Below, one piece after another: positions 8,515 through 17,309 of a stretch of 38,264 nt of DNA. The notes beneath the pieces were generated by a model. That model did not search any database. It worked only from the letters and a program-made list of their open reading frames with translations, and was not told where the DNA came from. Origin of the DNA: Bowmanella dokdonensis (GTDB lineage: Bacteria; Pseudomonadota; Gammaproteobacteria; Enterobacterales; Alteromonadaceae); assembly GCF_017254865.1 (NCBI RefSeq), contig NZ_JAFKCV010000022.1, forward strand, positions 1 through 38,264, given 5' to 3'. The translations under genes were made by a program, and so were the position numbers. The stretch's first letter is position 1, and every line of letters begins with the position of its first letter.

Positions 8515-8606
8515 TTGAACAGAACTATTGTGTGGTGGAGGTCGCTGGCAGAAGGTTAAAGGGTGTTATTCTGTCACTTGTTAACGAGAGAGTGACCCCA
8601 AACACC

Positions 8607-8990
8607 ATGCTTAAAGCTATTCATCATGTTGCGATCATCTGCGGTGATTACCAGCGTTCAAAGGATTTCTATTGCCGGGTGCTCGGGCTGGAGATCCTGG
8701 CCGAGAACTACCGCAGCGAGCGGGATTCCTGGAAACTGGACTTGCGCCTGCCCGAAGGCGGTCAACTGGAGCTGTTTTCTTTCCCGAATCCGCCGAAAAG
8801 ACCCAGTCGTCCAGAAGCCCAGGGCTTACGCCATCTGGCATTTGTGGTGGCGTCGGTGGAAGAGACGGTCAGTCTGCTGCAAGGGCAGGGCATCGATGTG
8901 GAGCCTGTCCGGGTGGATGAGTATACCGGCCGAAAATACACCTTCTTTGCCGACCCGGATGGTCTGCCGCTGGAGCTGTACGAGGGATAG
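8607..8990 (+). CDS. VOC-fold (glyoxalase/dioxygenase superfamily) protein, YaeR-like
   Basis: A 127-residue single-domain VOC protein with two beta-alpha-beta-beta-beta modules: AIHHVAIICGDYQRSKDFYCRVLGLE at the start and GLRHLAFVVASVEETVSLL in the middle, ending in FFADPDGLPLELYE. Metal ligands expected for this fold are His7, Glu near residue 56 (QLELF), His near 77 and Glu near 123. Length and motifs resemble the GloA2/YaeR group, whose substrate is unsettled. A longer frame begins upstream at 8532, but ATG 8607 matches the family's start. Ends 20 bases from the convergent LysR gene. Confidence 0.85.
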   Translation: MLKAIHHVAIICGDYQRSKDFYCRVLGLEILAENYRSERDSWKLDLRLPEGGQLELFSFPNPPKRPSRPEAQGLRHLAFVVASVEETVSLLQGQGIDVEPVRVDEYTGRKYTFFADPDGLPLELYEG

Positions 8991-9010
8991 CCATACTCCC
9001 AGGCTTGGAT

Positions 9011-9913
9011 TCAGAGCGTTTCCAGTGCCTGCAGGAACACATCAAGCACCCGCCTGTTGCGCTGTGCCTGGCGGGTAGCGATGTAGAAGTCTGTGCTGTA
9101 GTTGAACTGTCTGGGCAGCAGTGCCCGCATTTCCCCTTTGTCTACCCAGCGGCTGGCGTAATGATCGGGCAAAAAACCGATATACTCATGGGTCAGGACC
9201 AGAAAGGCCACGCCCTCCCGGTCATTTGAAGTGGCGGCGACCTGCAGCTTGTCAAACAGATCCGGCAGGTTCATCTGCTCGGCGTACACCGGCAGAACCG
9301 CCGCATGTTGCTGGATGCTTTTTACCGACTCCTGCTGGTCAAACAGAGGGTGCTCATCGGAGCAGTACAAGGAACTGGTTTCACTGTACAGAGGCTTGAG
9401 TTTCAGACCGTCGATGGGGGTCAGGCTGGGCATCACCCCCACATCCAGCTCCCCTTCCAGCAGTGCCAGGGTAATATCGGCCGGGTTGCTCATACGGATA
9501 TTGACCCTGACTTCCTTACTGGTGCGTTTCAGGGTGGATAAGGCCTTACTGATGGTACGGTGGGGGATGGTTACCAGGTTGTCGATGATGCCGATATTCA
9601 GCTCCCCCTTGAGCACAGAATAGGTATTATTGACCTCATCCTGGAATTGTTCGGCGGCCCCCATCAGTCGCAGAGCGGCATCATAGACGGTCTGACCTTC
9701 CAGGGTCAGGCTGAATCCGCCGCGGCCGCGGGAACAAAGCTTCATGCCCAGTCGTTTTTCCAGGTCAGAGATATAGATGGAGATAGCCGATCGGCTCAGG
9801 TTCAACACCCCCTCTGCACCGGTAAAACTGCCGGCCTGGACCACAGCGATAAAGGTTTTGAGCAGTTTCAGATCCAGATTGCTGACCTGGCGCAGCTTGC
9901 GTTGATTGAGCAT
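9011..9913 (-). CDS. LysR-family regulator of the aminotransferase/dehydrogenase operon
   Basis: A 300-residue LysR-type regulator with a helix-turn-helix at about residues 14-75 (LKTFIAVVQAGSFTGAEG, LSRSAISIYISDLEKRLG). Divergent from the aminotransferase gene with a 112-base gap that contains a perfect 6-6-6 dyad. Control of the neighbouring omega-amino acid catabolic operon is therefore likely; the inducer could be beta-alanine or a related amine, which is a guess from context. Confidence 0.85.
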   Translation of the reverse strand: MLNQRKLRQVSNLDLKLLKTFIAVVQAGSFTGAEGVLNLSRSAISIYISDLEKRLGMKLCSRGRGGFSLTLEGQTVYDAALRLMGAAEQFQDEVNNTYSVLKGELNIGIIDNLVTIPHRTISKALSTLKRTSKEVRVNIRMSNPADITLALLEGELDVGVMPSLTPIDGLKLKPLYSETSSLYCSDEHPLFDQQESVKSIQQHAAVLPVYAEQMNLPDLFDKLQVAATSNDREGVAFLVLTHEYIGFLPDHYASRWVDKGEMRALLPRQFNYSTDFYIATRQAQRNRRVLDVFLQALETL

Positions 9914-9946
9914 GATGGGACACTTCTTTTTGTTTAATAAAATCGA

Positions 9947-9964
9947 AACTGAACTGTATCAGTT
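9947..9964. promoter_or_regulatory. 18-base dyad, probable LysR binding site
   Basis: AACTGA (9947-9952) and TCAGTT (9959-9964) are perfect inverted arms around six bases, 34 bases upstream of the LysR start and 62 bases upstream of the aminotransferase start. Confidence 0.55.
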
Positions 9965-10025
9965 GGAAATTTACCGAATAAAGGTTTTCACTTAAATTCA
10001 CGCAAAAGTCAATCAGAGAGGGTTT

Positions 10026-11369
10026 ATGCGCTCCACTGTGCCCACCGGCGAAACCATGCGTCATCATTGGCTGGCCTTTACCAGCAACCGGCGTTTTCAT
10101 CAGGCCCCTAAGCTGGTCAGCAAGGCAGAAGGGATTTTCTACCATACACCCCAGGGACATAAGCTCTACGACAGCCTGTCCGGCCTTTGGTGTACGCCCC
10201 TTGGGCATGGCAACCGGCAGATCAGTGAGGCCATCAGCCATCAGCTCAGCCAACTGGACTATGCACCCGCCTTTAATGTCAGCCATCCCCTGGCCTTTCA
10301 GTTATCCGAGCAGATTGCCGGAATGGCACCCGGGGATCTTAACCATGTGCTGTATTGCAACTCGGGCTCTGAAGCTGCAGATACGGCGCTCAAACTGGCC
10401 CGGGCCTATTGGCGGGCCAGGGGCAAGCCGGAAAAAACCAAGTTCATAGGCCGAGCCAAGGGCTATCACGGGGTAAATTTCGGCGGCATTTCCGTCGGTG
10501 GCATAGGTCCCAATCGCAAAGTTTATGGCCAAACCCTGGATGCCTATCATTTGCCTCATACCTGGCTGACCGAAAACCGTTTCAGCCGTGGTTTGCCCCA
10601 GGAAGGGGACTATCTGGCCGATGCCCTGCTGCAGATTCTGGAGGTGCAGGATGCCAGTAATATTGCGGCGGTTATGGTGGAACCCATGGCCGGTTCGGGC
10701 GGGGTTATCGTACCCTCATCCGGTTACCTGAAGCGTTTGCGCACGTTGTGCGATCAGCACGATATTCTGCTGATTTTTGATGAAGTGATAACCGGCTTTG
10801 GCCGCATGGGCACAGTGTTTGGTGCCGACTATTTCGCTGTGCAGCCGGATATGCTGACCTGCGCCAAAGCCCTGACCAACGGTATTATGCCTATGGGGGC
10901 GGTGATCACCAGCCGTGATATTTATCAGACCATGATGGATCAACCCGGCGATGACTTTATGATTGAGTTTCCCCATGGCTATACCTATTCGGCACACCCG
11001 CTGGCCTGTGCAGCGGCCATGGCCAGTCTGGAACAGCTGAATCAACCTTCACTAATGGAGCAGGTGAGGTCACTGAGTCAGGTGTTTGAGGATGCCATAC
11101 ATGACCTTAAGGGCCTGCCGCTGGTGGAAGACATTCGCAATATCGGCCTGGCCGGGGCCATACAGATCCAATCGGATCCGGCTCATCCCACTAAACGGGC
11201 CAGCGAAATCAGCGCCCTTTGCTGGGATAAAGAGGTCTATGTGCGTTTTGGCGGGAATAACCTGAGCTTCGCCCCGCCTTTTATCTGTAGCAAGCAGGAC
11301 ATTCACGAAATCTTTTCCCGGGTGGCCGACGCCATCCAGCAGTATGCCCGACAGCAAGGACTGAATTGA
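10026..11369 (+). CDS. Omega-amino acid:pyruvate aminotransferase-like class III transaminase
   Basis: A PLP enzyme of 447 residues that should move the terminal amino group of an omega-amino acid such as beta-alanine to pyruvate, yielding a semialdehyde. The motifs are those of class III transaminases: NSGSEAADTALKLAR near residue 117, YHGVNFGG near 151, FDEVITGFGR with the PLP Asp, and AKALTNGIMPMGA with the PLP Lys. LSGLWCTPLGHG and the FPHGYTYSAHP block resemble the BauA branch. It overlaps the downstream dehydrogenase gene by one base (TGATG), and that enzyme is of the methylmalonate/malonate semialdehyde type, which supports beta-alanine or beta-aminoisobutyrate as substrate. AGAGAGG precedes the ATG. 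Exact substrate not provable from sequence. Confidence 0.85.
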   Translation: MRSTVPTGETMRHHWLAFTSNRRFHQAPKLVSKAEGIFYHTPQGHKLYDSLSGLWCTPLGHGNRQISEAISHQLSQLDYAPAFNVSHPLAFQLSEQIAGMAPGDLNHVLYCNSGSEAADTALKLARAYWRARGKPEKTKFIGRAKGYHGVNFGGISVGGIGPNRKVYGQTLDAYHLPHTWLTENRFSRGLPQEGDYLADALLQILEVQDASNIAAVMVEPMAGSGGVIVPSSGYLKRLRTLCDQHDILLIFDEVITGFGRMGTVFGADYFAVQPDMLTCAKALTNGIMPMGAVITSRDIYQTMMDQPGDDFMIEFPHGYTYSAHPLACAAAMASLEQLNQPSLMEQVRSLSQVFEDAIHDLKGLPLVEDIRNIGLAGAIQIQSDPAHPTKRASEISALCWDKEVYVRFGGNNLSFAPPFICSKQDIHEIFSRVADAIQQYARQQGLN

Positions 11370-12850
11370 TGCAGAGTCTTTCTCATTGGATAAACAATCA
11401 AGCCTACCAGGCGGACGAAACCTGTCTGGACGACCTCAATCCGGCAGACGGGACCTTGCTGGCCAGGGTGCCGGTGGCGGGCCTCGGTACGGTCAACCAG
11501 GCAGTGGCTGCCGCCGTTCAGGCCCAGAAGGCCTGGGCAGCCCAGCCGGTGCATAAGCGTGCCCAAATAATGTTCAACTTTCGTGGCCTGATAAGCGCCC
11601 ACCATGATGAACTGGTTGAACTCATCAGCCTGGACAATGGGAAGACCCTGGCCGATGCCAAAGGTGAACTGCAACGGGGTCTGGAAGTCGTGGAATATGC
11701 CTGTGGCGCGCCTGAATTGCTCAAGGGCGAACATAGCCGCCGGGTGTCCGGTGATATCGACAGCTGGTCGGAGTTTCACTCTCTGGGGGTGGTGCTGGGC
11801 ATCACACCCTTCAATTTTCCGGCCATGGTGCCCTTGTGGATGATCCCCATGGCACTTATTTGTGGCAACGCTTTTGTTCTCAAACCGTCAGAGAAAGTGC
11901 CAATGGTCGCTAACCGTCTGGCTGAATTGCTGGCAGAGGCCGGACTGCCCGCCGGCGTCTTCTCTGTGGTGCACGGAAACAGGAACACGGCAGAACTGTT
12001 GATCGATCATCTGGATATTCAGGCGGTGAGCTTTGTCGGCTCCACAGCGGCCGCTAAGGCTATTTATCAGCGTGCGGCGGCTGGCGGCAAGCGGGTGCAG
12101 GCGCTGGGCGGGGCTAAAAATCACGCCGTCATCATGCCCGATGCCGATTTGGACAATGCTGCATCTACCCTGATTGGGGCAGCGTATGGTGGCAGCGGTC
12201 AGCGCTGTATGGCCATCAGCGTGGCGGTCTGCGTAGAGGACGGGACGGCTGACAGACTCATTCAGCATCTGTTGCCCAGGCTGGATGAACTCAAGGTTGC
12301 AGGCAGCCAGCAGCAGGAGGCCGATATGGGACCGCTGATTGACGAAATGGCGGTGCAGCGCGTCGGCCGTGCTCTCGACGAGGCCCATGGGCAGGGGGCG
12401 GCGCTGATCAGGGACGGAAGACAATCCCCCCTGCTGCCAGAGCGTGGCTGTTTCGTCGGACCGAGTCTGGTCGATCATGTACAACCCCGTATGAGCTGCT
12501 ACCAGCAGGAAATCTTCGGGCCGGTGCTGTCCGTGGTCCGGGTCAACAGCCTGGATGAAGCCCTGACCCTGGCCAATCAACATGAATATGGCAACGGCGC
12601 CTGTATTTTTACCGAGAGCGGCGCGGCCGCCAGTGAATTTACCAGTCAGATGCAGGCCGGCATGGTGGGGGTCAATGTGCCGCTGCCCGTGCCAATGGCG
12701 TTCCACAGTTTCGGCGGCTGGAAACAGTCCTTGTTTGGCGATCTGCTTGTTTACGGTCCGGACGGGGTACGTTTCTATACCAAGCGCAAGACCATCACCC
12801 AGCGGTGGCTTAAATCCACCGGTCATTCCACCGCTTTTGGCCAGCTTTAG
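11369..12850 (+). CDS. mmsA: CoA-acylating methylmalonate/malonate semialdehyde dehydrogenase
   Basis: Oxidises (methyl)malonate semialdehyde with NAD and CoA to propionyl- or acetyl-CoA. The 493-residue protein has the aldehyde dehydrogenase fold with features of the CoA-acylating subgroup: ITPFNFPAMVPLWMIP, the stretch ALGGAKNH in place of the catalytic Glu motif of ordinary dehydrogenases, and GSGQRCMA with nucleophile Cys280 (GERCMA in most relatives). A TTG one codon earlier is in frame, but ATG 11369, overlapping the aminotransferase stop, is the natural start. With the upstream transaminase it forms a beta-alanine type degradation module ending in acetyl-CoA. Confidence 0.9.
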   Translation: MQSLSHWINNQAYQADETCLDDLNPADGTLLARVPVAGLGTVNQAVAAAVQAQKAWAAQPVHKRAQIMFNFRGLISAHHDELVELISLDNGKTLADAKGELQRGLEVVEYACGAPELLKGEHSRRVSGDIDSWSEFHSLGVVLGITPFNFPAMVPLWMIPMALICGNAFVLKPSEKVPMVANRLAELLAEAGLPAGVFSVVHGNRNTAELLIDHLDIQAVSFVGSTAAAKAIYQRAAAGGKRVQALGGAKNHAVIMPDADLDNAASTLIGAAYGGSGQRCMAISVAVCVEDGTADRLIQHLLPRLDELKVAGSQQQEADMGPLIDEMAVQRVGRALDEAHGQGAALIRDGRQSPLLPERGCFVGPSLVDHVQPRMSCYQQEIFGPVLSVVRVNSLDEALTLANQHEYGNGACIFTESGAAASEFTSQMQAGMVGVNVPLPVPMAFHSFGGWKQSLFGDLLVYGPDGVRFYTKRKTITQRWLKSTGHSTAFGQL

Positions 12851-12855
12851 AACAC

Positions 12856-12879
12856 AAAACCCCGGTAAGCCGGGGTTTT
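12856..12879. terminator. Bidirectional rho-independent terminator
   Basis: AAAACCCCGG (12856-12865) and CCGGGGTTTT (12870-12879) form a 10-base stem with a four-base loop. T runs on both strands serve mmsA and the convergent kamA-like gene. Confidence 0.9.
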
Positions 12880-12898
12880 GTTTAGCCGCTGTGCCAGG

Positions 12899-14248
12899 CT
12901 AATCAGCCCGCAGCATGGCCTCATATTCTTCCTGCCAGAAGAATTTGTCTTCACCAAAGGCCGGTTTCAGATCATCCAGCCAGGTTGCGCCTTCATCATA
13001 CTCGGCGAAGAAGGGGATTTGAACCCAGGCGGGATTCCGCGCCTGGATAAAGCGCAGGACAAACACTTTATCGCCTTTTATCTGAGTGACACCTGTTACT
13101 TCAACCTTACCCGGGCCGGCACTCATGGAAGGACCACGTACGGTGCGGCTGACTCCCGAAATCTGCTGGTAAGCCTGCCGGAAGATCTCCCAGGTCTGAT
13201 GCAAGGGGATTTCAAAGTAACGCTTGGCGCCCGTGTCCCGTTCGATGAACATATAGTAGGGAATGATGCCAAGCTGGGTCTGCTCCTTCCACATCTGCGC
13301 CCACATGTCTGCGTCGTTATTGATATGGTTAAGCAGCGGTGCCTGGGAGCGGATCTGTGCACCGGTGGCGCGAATACGCCGAATGGCTTCGCGGGTAATG
13401 TCGGTACGCAGCTCTTGCACATGGTTGATATGGGCCATAAAGGACACATGCTTACCGGCCCTGACCAGTTTGCTGATAAGGGCCAGAAACTCTTCGGCAT
13501 CCGGGTCAGTCACATAGCGGTAGGGCCAGAAAGTCAGGGATTTGGTGCCGATTCGAATGGTCCTGATATGGTCAAATTCAGGGCGGGTAAGGGCGTCAAG
13601 ATACCGCTCGAACTTGACCGTACGCATGACCATGGGGTCGCCACCGGTAAGAAGTAAATCTGTCACCTGTCTGTTGGCCTTAAGATACCGGTGCAGCTCA
13701 TCGGCATCATTATTGTTGAAACGGGTCGCCTTCCCCACAAACTGGGCCCAACGAAAGCAGAAGGTGCAATAGGAATGACAGTACTGGCCCTGCGCGGGAA
13801 AGAAGAGCACGGTTTCACGGTATTTGTGTTGCATGCCCCACACCCGCTCGCCTTCCAGCTCCGGTACGTTGTGCTCGGTCTGGCCGGCGGGGTGGGGATT
13901 GAGTTTGGCGCGGATTTGCTCGGCCAGGGCCATGATCTGCTCTGAACTCGGCTCGGTGCGAAGCAATGAAGCCATTCTGGCGTAGGATTCATCATCCAGC
14001 ATGCCTCGTTGTGGAAAGGTCAACTGGAAGATCGGATCATTCGGCACTTTGCTCCAATCGATTAATTGTTCGACCACAAAGTTATTAACCCGGAAAGGAA
14101 AGACACTTGCCACCACCTTCATCTGGAAACGCAGATGTTGGGGAAGCTGCTTCAACGCTTCTATTTTGTCTATTTGTCTGTGTTGATAGGCCTGAAAGAC
14201 AGGAGCCCGATAGTGTTCCGCGGGTTGGATCTGAACGACTTGCTGCAT
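12899..14248 (-). CDS. KamA-family radical SAM aminomutase-like protein
   Basis: A 449-residue protein related to lysine 2,3-aminomutase, which shifts an alpha-amino group to the beta carbon using S-adenosylmethionine, a 4Fe-4S cluster and PLP. The cluster motif CxxxCxxC is Cys157, Cys161, Cys164; TGGDP (201-205) is the SAM-contact motif. The PLP lysine motif, PGGGGK in classical KamA, reads SAGPGK here with Lys381. Substrate-contacting acidic residues of KamA cannot be aligned cleanly by eye around residues 310-340, so the substrate may differ from lysine. The frame is open 42 codons upstream, but ATG 14248 with a GGGGGAA site seven bases away fits the family start. It is convergent with the omega-amino acid degradation operon, so a beta-amino acid product is a reasonable idea. 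Confidence 0.85.
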   Translation of the reverse strand: MQQVVQIQPAEHYRAPVFQAYQHRQIDKIEALKQLPQHLRFQMKVVASVFPFRVNNFVVEQLIDWSKVPNDPIFQLTFPQRGMLDDESYARMASLLRTEPSSEQIMALAEQIRAKLNPHPAGQTEHNVPELEGERVWGMQHKYRETVLFFPAQGQYCHSYCTFCFRWAQFVGKATRFNNNDADELHRYLKANRQVTDLLLTGGDPMVMRTVKFERYLDALTRPEFDHIRTIRIGTKSLTFWPYRYVTDPDAEEFLALISKLVRAGKHVSFMAHINHVQELRTDITREAIRRIRATGAQIRSQAPLLNHINNDADMWAQMWKEQTQLGIIPYYMFIERDTGAKRYFEIPLHQTWEIFRQAYQQISGVSRTVRGPSMSAGPGKVEVTGVTQIKGDKVFVLRFIQARNPAWVQIPFFAEYDEGATWLDDLKPAFGEDKFFWQEEYEAMLRAD

Positions 14249-14462
14249 CGATTTCCCCCAAGTTGGTTGCAAAATGCGACGTACTCTAACAAAAATGTCG
14301 CCAGCTTTCTTCCTTCTGGCCAAATGGGTGTAAAGATTGCCTAACTGTATTGCGCCAACAGGTCTGTAAAGCAACTTGTATCTGTCAGATGTCGAAAATG
14401 TGTAGAAAAGCGGGTTTGTATAGGTCTTGTTTGTCAGATGCTTACTGGGAACAGGCTTTGAG

Positions 14463-14476
14463 GTATTTTAAAATAC
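14463..14476. promoter_or_regulatory. Perfect 14-base palindrome upstream of TonB receptor gene
   Basis: GTATTTTAAAATAC is fully self-complementary and lies 70 bases upstream of the receptor start. Probable operator for an unidentified regulator. Confidence 0.45.
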
Positions 14477-14512
14477 TATTTAATTTTTGCGGATTTGTGC
14501 TTTATTTAAGTA

Positions 14513-14530
14513 TTGATTAATAATAATCAA
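14513..14530. promoter_or_regulatory. Perfect 18-base dyad, possible Fur-like box
   Basis: TTGATTA (14513-14519) and TAATCAA (14524-14530) are perfect arms around ATAA, ending 16 bases before the receptor ATG. The AT-rich sequence with GAT/ATC elements loosely resembles a Fur site, which would fit an iron or heme receptor, but spacing differs from the Fur consensus. Confidence 0.45.
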
Positions 14531-14546
14531 GCCCAGGTAGGGCCCT

Positions 14547-16616
14547 ATGGAACAATGCCTTGCATTCTGCACCTTTCTGTTGGCTGGCACTTCCGCTGCT
14601 GCTGACTTCACAGCTCCCGAACCCAATATGGAAGTGATTTATATCACCAGCGAACGAATTCCCACTGCGCAATTGGAAACGCCCTACTCAGTGGAAAAGA
14701 TCACAGGTCAGGAGATCAGGCGGCAGCTATATCGATCTGTACCCGAACTATTTGAGCAGGTAGCCGGCGTTATGGTGCAGAAAACCTCTTATGGGCAAGG
14801 CTCCCCTTATATCAGAGGATTTACCGGATTCAGAACCCTGATGTTGGTCGACGGTATCCGCTTGAATAATTCGACTTTCAGGGATGGCCCTAATCAGTAC
14901 TGGAATACGGTGGACGCCTACTCAATTAGCGAACTGGAACTGGTCAGGGGACCCGCATCGGCATTATATGGGGCAGATGCGATAGGTGGGACGGTGCAGG
15001 TATTTACCAGCAAGTTGGATCCGGATTTACCATACAGCGACAGCCAAGTGGATTATTTTCTGCGTCACTCTACTGCTGAACATTCCAATGTGGCCAGGGT
15101 CAGTGCATCGGTTGAAGGGCAGGGTAATGCCTTGGTAGCAGGTGCCACCTACAAGGATTTTGGTGATCTGACCCGTGGCAATGATATGCCACAGCCCAAC
15201 ACCGGCTACCAGGAACGCAACGCCGATATCAAATGGGCCACTCGGTTGAATTCTGAGTGGCTGATGACGGCTGCGGCCTTCCATACCCGTCAGGATGATG
15301 TGCCGCGCACCCATCAGACCATTTATTCCACCAGCTTTGCCGGTACTACCATTGGCGATGAGCTCAGGCGGGATTTGACCCATCAACGTGATTTGGTCTA
15401 TGTGCGCCTCAGTGCCAAGGAGCCGTGGCAGTGGGTGGCAGATGCCAGCTTTACCCTGTCATGGCACCATCAGGAGGAGACCCGCGAAAGGGAGCGGACC
15501 CGCGATCGTTTTGATCGCCAGGGAGTGAATACTCATACACTTGGCCTGCAAGGCCAGTTTAGCTCCAGTTGGCAAGATACGCGCCTGACCTATGGCTTTG
15601 AAAGCTATTTGGATAAAGTTGACAGTTTCTCTACCAGTAATCCCATCCAGGGCCCGGTTGCCGATGATGCCCAGTACCAATGGCACGGAATTTACCTACA
15701 GGCCAGGAAGCCGCTGACAACACGCCTGGATCTGCTTGCCGGGGTGCGTTTCAACCATATGCGCCTGGATGCTGACAGGGTCAGCGATCCGGAAACCGGC
15801 GTGGCCATGCAACTGGATGAATCCTGGAGTCATACGGTGGGCAATCTGATGTTTCACTACAAGCTGAATGACACCAAGGTGATGTATGCGGGAGTGGCTC
15901 AAGGATTCAGGGCGCCCAACCTGTCAGATATGACCCGCTTTGACAGTGCCAGAACGAATGAATTTGAAATACCGGCCACGGATCTGAACTCTGAACACTA
16001 TAACAACTTCAGCCTGGGATTGAAGGGGACGGAGGCCGATTTCACCTGGGAGGTTGGCGCATACTACATGGACGTTCGCGATCAGATACAGCGTGTGCCA
16101 ACCGGTGAAACAAATGAGGACGGGGAGTTTGAAATCACCAAGAAAAATGTTGGCGATGGGTATGTGAAAGGGTTAGAAGCCCAGACGCGCTACTGGCTGT
16201 CAGGAAACTGGTCCGCATCGGCGGCAATTTCTTATGTGGATGGAAAGATTGATACCTTTCCTACCTCTGCCCCCATCGTTGAAAGAGAATATGACAGCAG
16301 ATTGATGCCCACCTGGCTGAGGTTCGGCTTCCAATATTTGTCCAGCGACCAGCTTTGGACCGCAAGCGGGGACTGGATATTGGTGGACAGGGCAGACAGG
16401 TTATCCAGTCGGGATCAGTCGGATACGGACCGGATTCCCCCCGGCGGGACGCCGGGATACGGTGTGATCAATCTGCGTGCAGGCTATCAGTTTAAACCAG
16501 AGTTGACGCTGTATATTGCCCTTGAAAACCTGCTGGACAAGGATTACCGGATACACGGATCAGGACAGAATGAAGCAGGAAGAAACTGGATTGTAGGGTT
16601 GTCCGGTACTTTTTGA
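14547..16616 (+). CDS. TonB-dependent outer membrane receptor
   Basis: A 689-residue outer membrane receptor for energised uptake of a scarce ligand. A short signal peptide (cleavage probably after TSAAA) precedes a TonB box-like EVIYITSER; the plug covers about residues 40-155 (IRGFTGFRTLMLVDGIRLNN, LVRGPASALYGADAIGG). The rest is the 22-strand barrel ending in an aromatic residue (GLSGTF). GFRAPNLSDM and LENLLDKDYRIHGSG resemble heme/hemoglobin or vitamin receptor barrels, so the ligand may be heme, but this is weak. The signal peptide is odd: it starts MEQC and has no N-terminal Lys/Arg. No upstream start is possible because a TAG lies in frame at 14538. Two dyads upstream point to repression-type control. 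Confidence 0.9.
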   Translation: MEQCLAFCTFLLAGTSAAADFTAPEPNMEVIYITSERIPTAQLETPYSVEKITGQEIRRQLYRSVPELFEQVAGVMVQKTSYGQGSPYIRGFTGFRTLMLVDGIRLNNSTFRDGPNQYWNTVDAYSISELELVRGPASALYGADAIGGTVQVFTSKLDPDLPYSDSQVDYFLRHSTAEHSNVARVSASVEGQGNALVAGATYKDFGDLTRGNDMPQPNTGYQERNADIKWATRLNSEWLMTAAAFHTRQDDVPRTHQTIYSTSFAGTTIGDELRRDLTHQRDLVYVRLSAKEPWQWVADASFTLSWHHQEETRERERTRDRFDRQGVNTHTLGLQGQFSSSWQDTRLTYGFESYLDKVDSFSTSNPIQGPVADDAQYQWHGIYLQARKPLTTRLDLLAGVRFNHMRLDADRVSDPETGVAMQLDESWSHTVGNLMFHYKLNDTKVMYAGVAQGFRAPNLSDMTRFDSARTNEFEIPATDLNSEHYNNFSLGLKGTEADFTWEVGAYYMDVRDQIQRVPTGETNEDGEFEITKKNVGDGYVKGLEAQTRYWLSGNWSASAAISYVDGKIDTFPTSAPIVEREYDSRLMPTWLRFGFQYLSSDQLWTASGDWILVDRADRLSSRDQSDTDRIPPGGTPGYGVINLRAGYQFKPELTLYIALENLLDKDYRIHGSGQNEAGRNWIVGLSGTF

Positions 16617-16626
16617 CGGGACATAA

Positions 16627-16650
16627 AAAACCCGGCTTTGGCCGGGTTTT
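16627..16650. terminator. Bidirectional rho-independent terminator
   Basis: AAAACCCGGC (16627-16636) and GCCGGGTTTT (16641-16650) form a 10-base stem with a four-base loop between the convergent receptor and PEP-CTERM genes. Confidence 0.9.
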
Positions 16651-16658
16651 CCCATCTG

Positions 16659-17276
16659 TCATTTGAGTGACCTTTTTCTTATACCAAGGACAAACAATCC
16701 TGCCAGGAACAACAGTAGCCCTGTGGGTTCCGGGATCTGGGTAGGTATGCAGCCGTTGTTGCCAATACACACGCTGGCATTCATTAAAGTCGGGAAAATC
16801 TCATCCCCCAGCTCATCGCCAAAGGTCAGTAAATTACCCGTAAAGGCCACCGAAGTCAGCCCCTCACCTATGGCGTCAAAGCTCAGTGAGGCCAGGAGGA
16901 ACATATTGCCCAACCCATCCTGGTTCGCCATTAAAGTGGCGGCTTCATCGAATGAAAACTCGTAGAGATCAATCAGTCCCGGTCCCAGGGTAAGGGCATC
17001 GCAACTCAAGCCCTGAATGCAGCCCAGGGAATCGACACCGAAGTCAAAGGTGGCACCGGTAAAGGTGAGGATGGAAGAGTCAAACGCCAGATCAATGTCC
17101 CAGGCACCCAGGTACTCTGGATCCGCTGAACCATCCCACAAGATGTCAATAGTAATGACATCGCCCAGAGATCCTTCAGTATAGACAGGATCCAACATGA
17201 GGATAGGGTTGGCCAAGGCAAAGCCGGGTAGGGAAAAACCCACCCACAGGAGTAAAGTTCGTAGTAACTTCTTCAT
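16659..17276 (-). CDS. Cohesin-like protein with PEP-CTERM sorting signal
   Basis: A 205-residue exported protein. Signal peptide: residues 1-22 (MKKLLRTLLL, cleavage near ALA). The mature domain (about 25-175) has the pattern of a cohesin-type beta sandwich: GDVITIDILWDG, then LGAWDIDLAFDSSILTFTGA, then FLLASLSFDAIGEGLTSVAF. The tail is a classic PEP-CTERM signal: the motif PEP near 182, a hydrophobic helix and the basic end GIRKRS, which exosortase recognises for surface sorting. A Cys pair (residues 85 and 91) and another (167 and 172) may form disulfides. It is the last gene of a three-gene unit whose middle gene ends in a dockerin-like domain, the natural partner of cohesins. No exosortase gene is in the window. 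PEP-CTERM assignment is firm; cohesin is by pattern only. Confidence 0.82.
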   Translation of the reverse strand: MKKLLRTLLLWVGFSLPGFALANPILMLDPVYTEGSLGDVITIDILWDGSADPEYLGAWDIDLAFDSSILTFTGATFDFGVDSLGCIQGLSCDALTLGPGLIDLYEFSFDEAATLMANQDGLGNMFLLASLSFDAIGEGLTSVAFTGNLLTFGDELGDEIFPTLMNASVCIGNNGCIPTQIPEPTGLLLFLAGLFVLGIRKRSLK

Positions 17277-17309
17277 ATTTTGTTCCTTCTTACGGTTAGA
17301 GAAAGCAAC

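Noticed and set aside
12878-13657. Long plus-strand frame opposite the KamA-like gene
   Set aside because: Antisense to a gene with intact catalytic motifs; no family features.
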